A stretch of DNA of 64,000 nucleotides from Streptomyces sp. MRC013 (GTDB taxonomy: Bacteria > Actinomycetota > Actinomycetes > Streptomycetales > Streptomycetaceae), in NCBI RefSeq assembly GCF_023614235.1, contig NZ_CP094264.1, positions 2,418,001-2,482,000 of the forward strand, read 5' to 3'. A program made the position numbers and the translations under genes. Shown here piece by piece: positions 63,437 to 64,000 of this stretch (position 1 is the first letter of the stretch; each line of letters begins with the position of its first letter). Below the pieces are notes generated by a model. The model saw nothing but the letters and a program-made list of their open reading frames with translations, did no database searches and was not told the origin of the DNA.

Positions 63437-64000
63437 TCACCAGGCGAGTTGGGCGATCTCCTCCGCGACCACCGCGCAGGCGTCCGCCGCCGGGTCGATC
63501 AGCGGGAAGTGCCCCACCCCGTCCAGGACGGTCAGCCCGACCGTCTCGCCCGCCCGCGCGGCCGCCTCGGCGTACGCCTCGGCGACCGGCAGCGGCACCA
63601 CGCTGTCCTCGCGGCCCTGCACGACGGTGGTGGCGATGCCCGTGGGCAGCAGGGCGGCCGGGTCCGCCGAAGCGGCCCGCTCCGCGAACCGGTCGCCGCC
63701 GCCCAGGAGCTGCGCCACGGCGCCACCGCACACGTCCAGCTCCACCGCCCGCCCGAAGTGCGCGATCGGCGCGAGCGCGACGACCCCGCGCAGCTCGGGC
63801 GGCTCCGGCCGCCGCCACGGCGAACCGGCCGGCAGGACGTGCCGGGCGGCGGCCCACAGCGCGAGGTGGCCCCCGGCGGAGTGGCCGGTGACGACCGTGC
63901 GGCGCGGATCCGCCCGCGGCAGGTGCTCGGCGGCCAGTGCGGGCAGCGCGTCCAGCACCGCCGCCACGTCGTCGAACGTCTCGGGCCACCGCCCCGCCAC
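63437..64000 (-). CDS. Alpha/beta hydrolase, partial at window end
   Basis: The C-terminal ~187 residues are present, running off the 5' side at the window edge. GHSAGGHLALW has the nucleophile Ser, REDSVVPLP the Asp, GVGHFPLID the His. Similar to prolyl oligopeptidase- or dienelactone hydrolase-like proteins. The start lies outside the window. Confidence 0.85.
   Translation of the reverse strand: MAGRWPETFDDVAAVLDALPALAAEHLPRADPRRTVVTGHSAGGHLALWAAARHVLPAGSPWRRPEPPELRGVVALAPIAHFGRAVELDVCGGAVAQLLGGGDRFAERAASADPAALLPTGIATTVVQGREDSVVPLPVAEAYAEAAARAGETVGLTVLDGVGHFPLIDPAADACAVVAEEIAQLAW

Overview
The window is high-GC actinobacterial chromosome, almost certainly from a Streptomyces or a close relative. 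It carries WblA, an Actinobacteria-type Crp, a MarP-type periplasmic protease, two HTH/DUF397 (WhiJ-like) regulatory modules, WXG100-like proteins and a GH19 chitinase. Gene order (nudix-nth-crp, nudix/MBL/RidA, two ArsA-like ATPases, wblA, class A PBP; then lysC, a DUF5063 protein, recR, ybaB, purA) is what I would expect from the conserved core of a Streptomyces chromosome. The core is broken up by accessory blocks. There is one tRNA (Pro, CGG), one complete IS5-family insertion sequence, and no rRNA, prophage or CRISPR.

Layout. 0-15 kb: core genes, including MarP, CoA-type Nudix, endonuclease III, Crp, an SPFH protein, a stacked minus-strand cluster (DUF4177, RidA, Nudix, MBL), a divergent ArsA-like pair, WblA, a bifunctional PBP, a YqeY-type protein, a metallophosphoesterase and tRNA-Pro. 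15-20.7 kb: accessory. It holds a gene-poor stretch with long hairpins, two small secreted proteins, a membrane-anchored HTH protein that looks frameshifted, a 16-bp minisatellite, and an RsbW-like ATPase facing an HTH/DUF397 pair. 21-25.7 kb: a LacI-type regulator divergent from a four-gene operon (binding protein, permease, ATPase, glutamine amidotransferase), with two palindromic LacI operators between them. 25.8-32.5 kb: a secreted FG-GAP-like protein, an S9 peptidase, SURF1, and a sigma factor with a downstream membrane protein. 33-41 kb: lysC, DUF5063, recR, ybaB, a frameshifted SLATT-like gene, GntR/FCD, DJ-1/PfpI and a frameshifted methyltransferase. 41.3-47.9 kb: a scarred accessory region with a truncated ABC ATPase, an IS, a second HTH/DUF397 module followed by a toxin-antitoxin-like pair, two aminoglycoside-modifying-enzyme homologues, and an alpha/beta hydrolase behind a TetR-type palindrome. 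48-64 kb: chitinase, a SpoIIE-type phosphatase, purA, a degenerate DAGK-like protein, a WXG100/large WXG-like/lipoprotein locus with a collapsed tandem duplication, a MarR-type regulator with an ABC exporter, a NarL-type two-component system, and a partial hydrolase at the edge.

Two observations stand out. First, between the paralogous lipoproteins at 56.6 and 57.4 kb lie stitched relics of three neighbouring genes (3' end of the MarR-type gene, 5' end of the ABC ATPase, 3' end of the large WXG-like gene). This records a tandem duplication of the whole block followed by deletion. Second, at least five genes lose frame by single bases at or next to G/C runs. That could be real decay but more likely reflects homopolymer errors in the assembly, so those genes should be read as probably intact.
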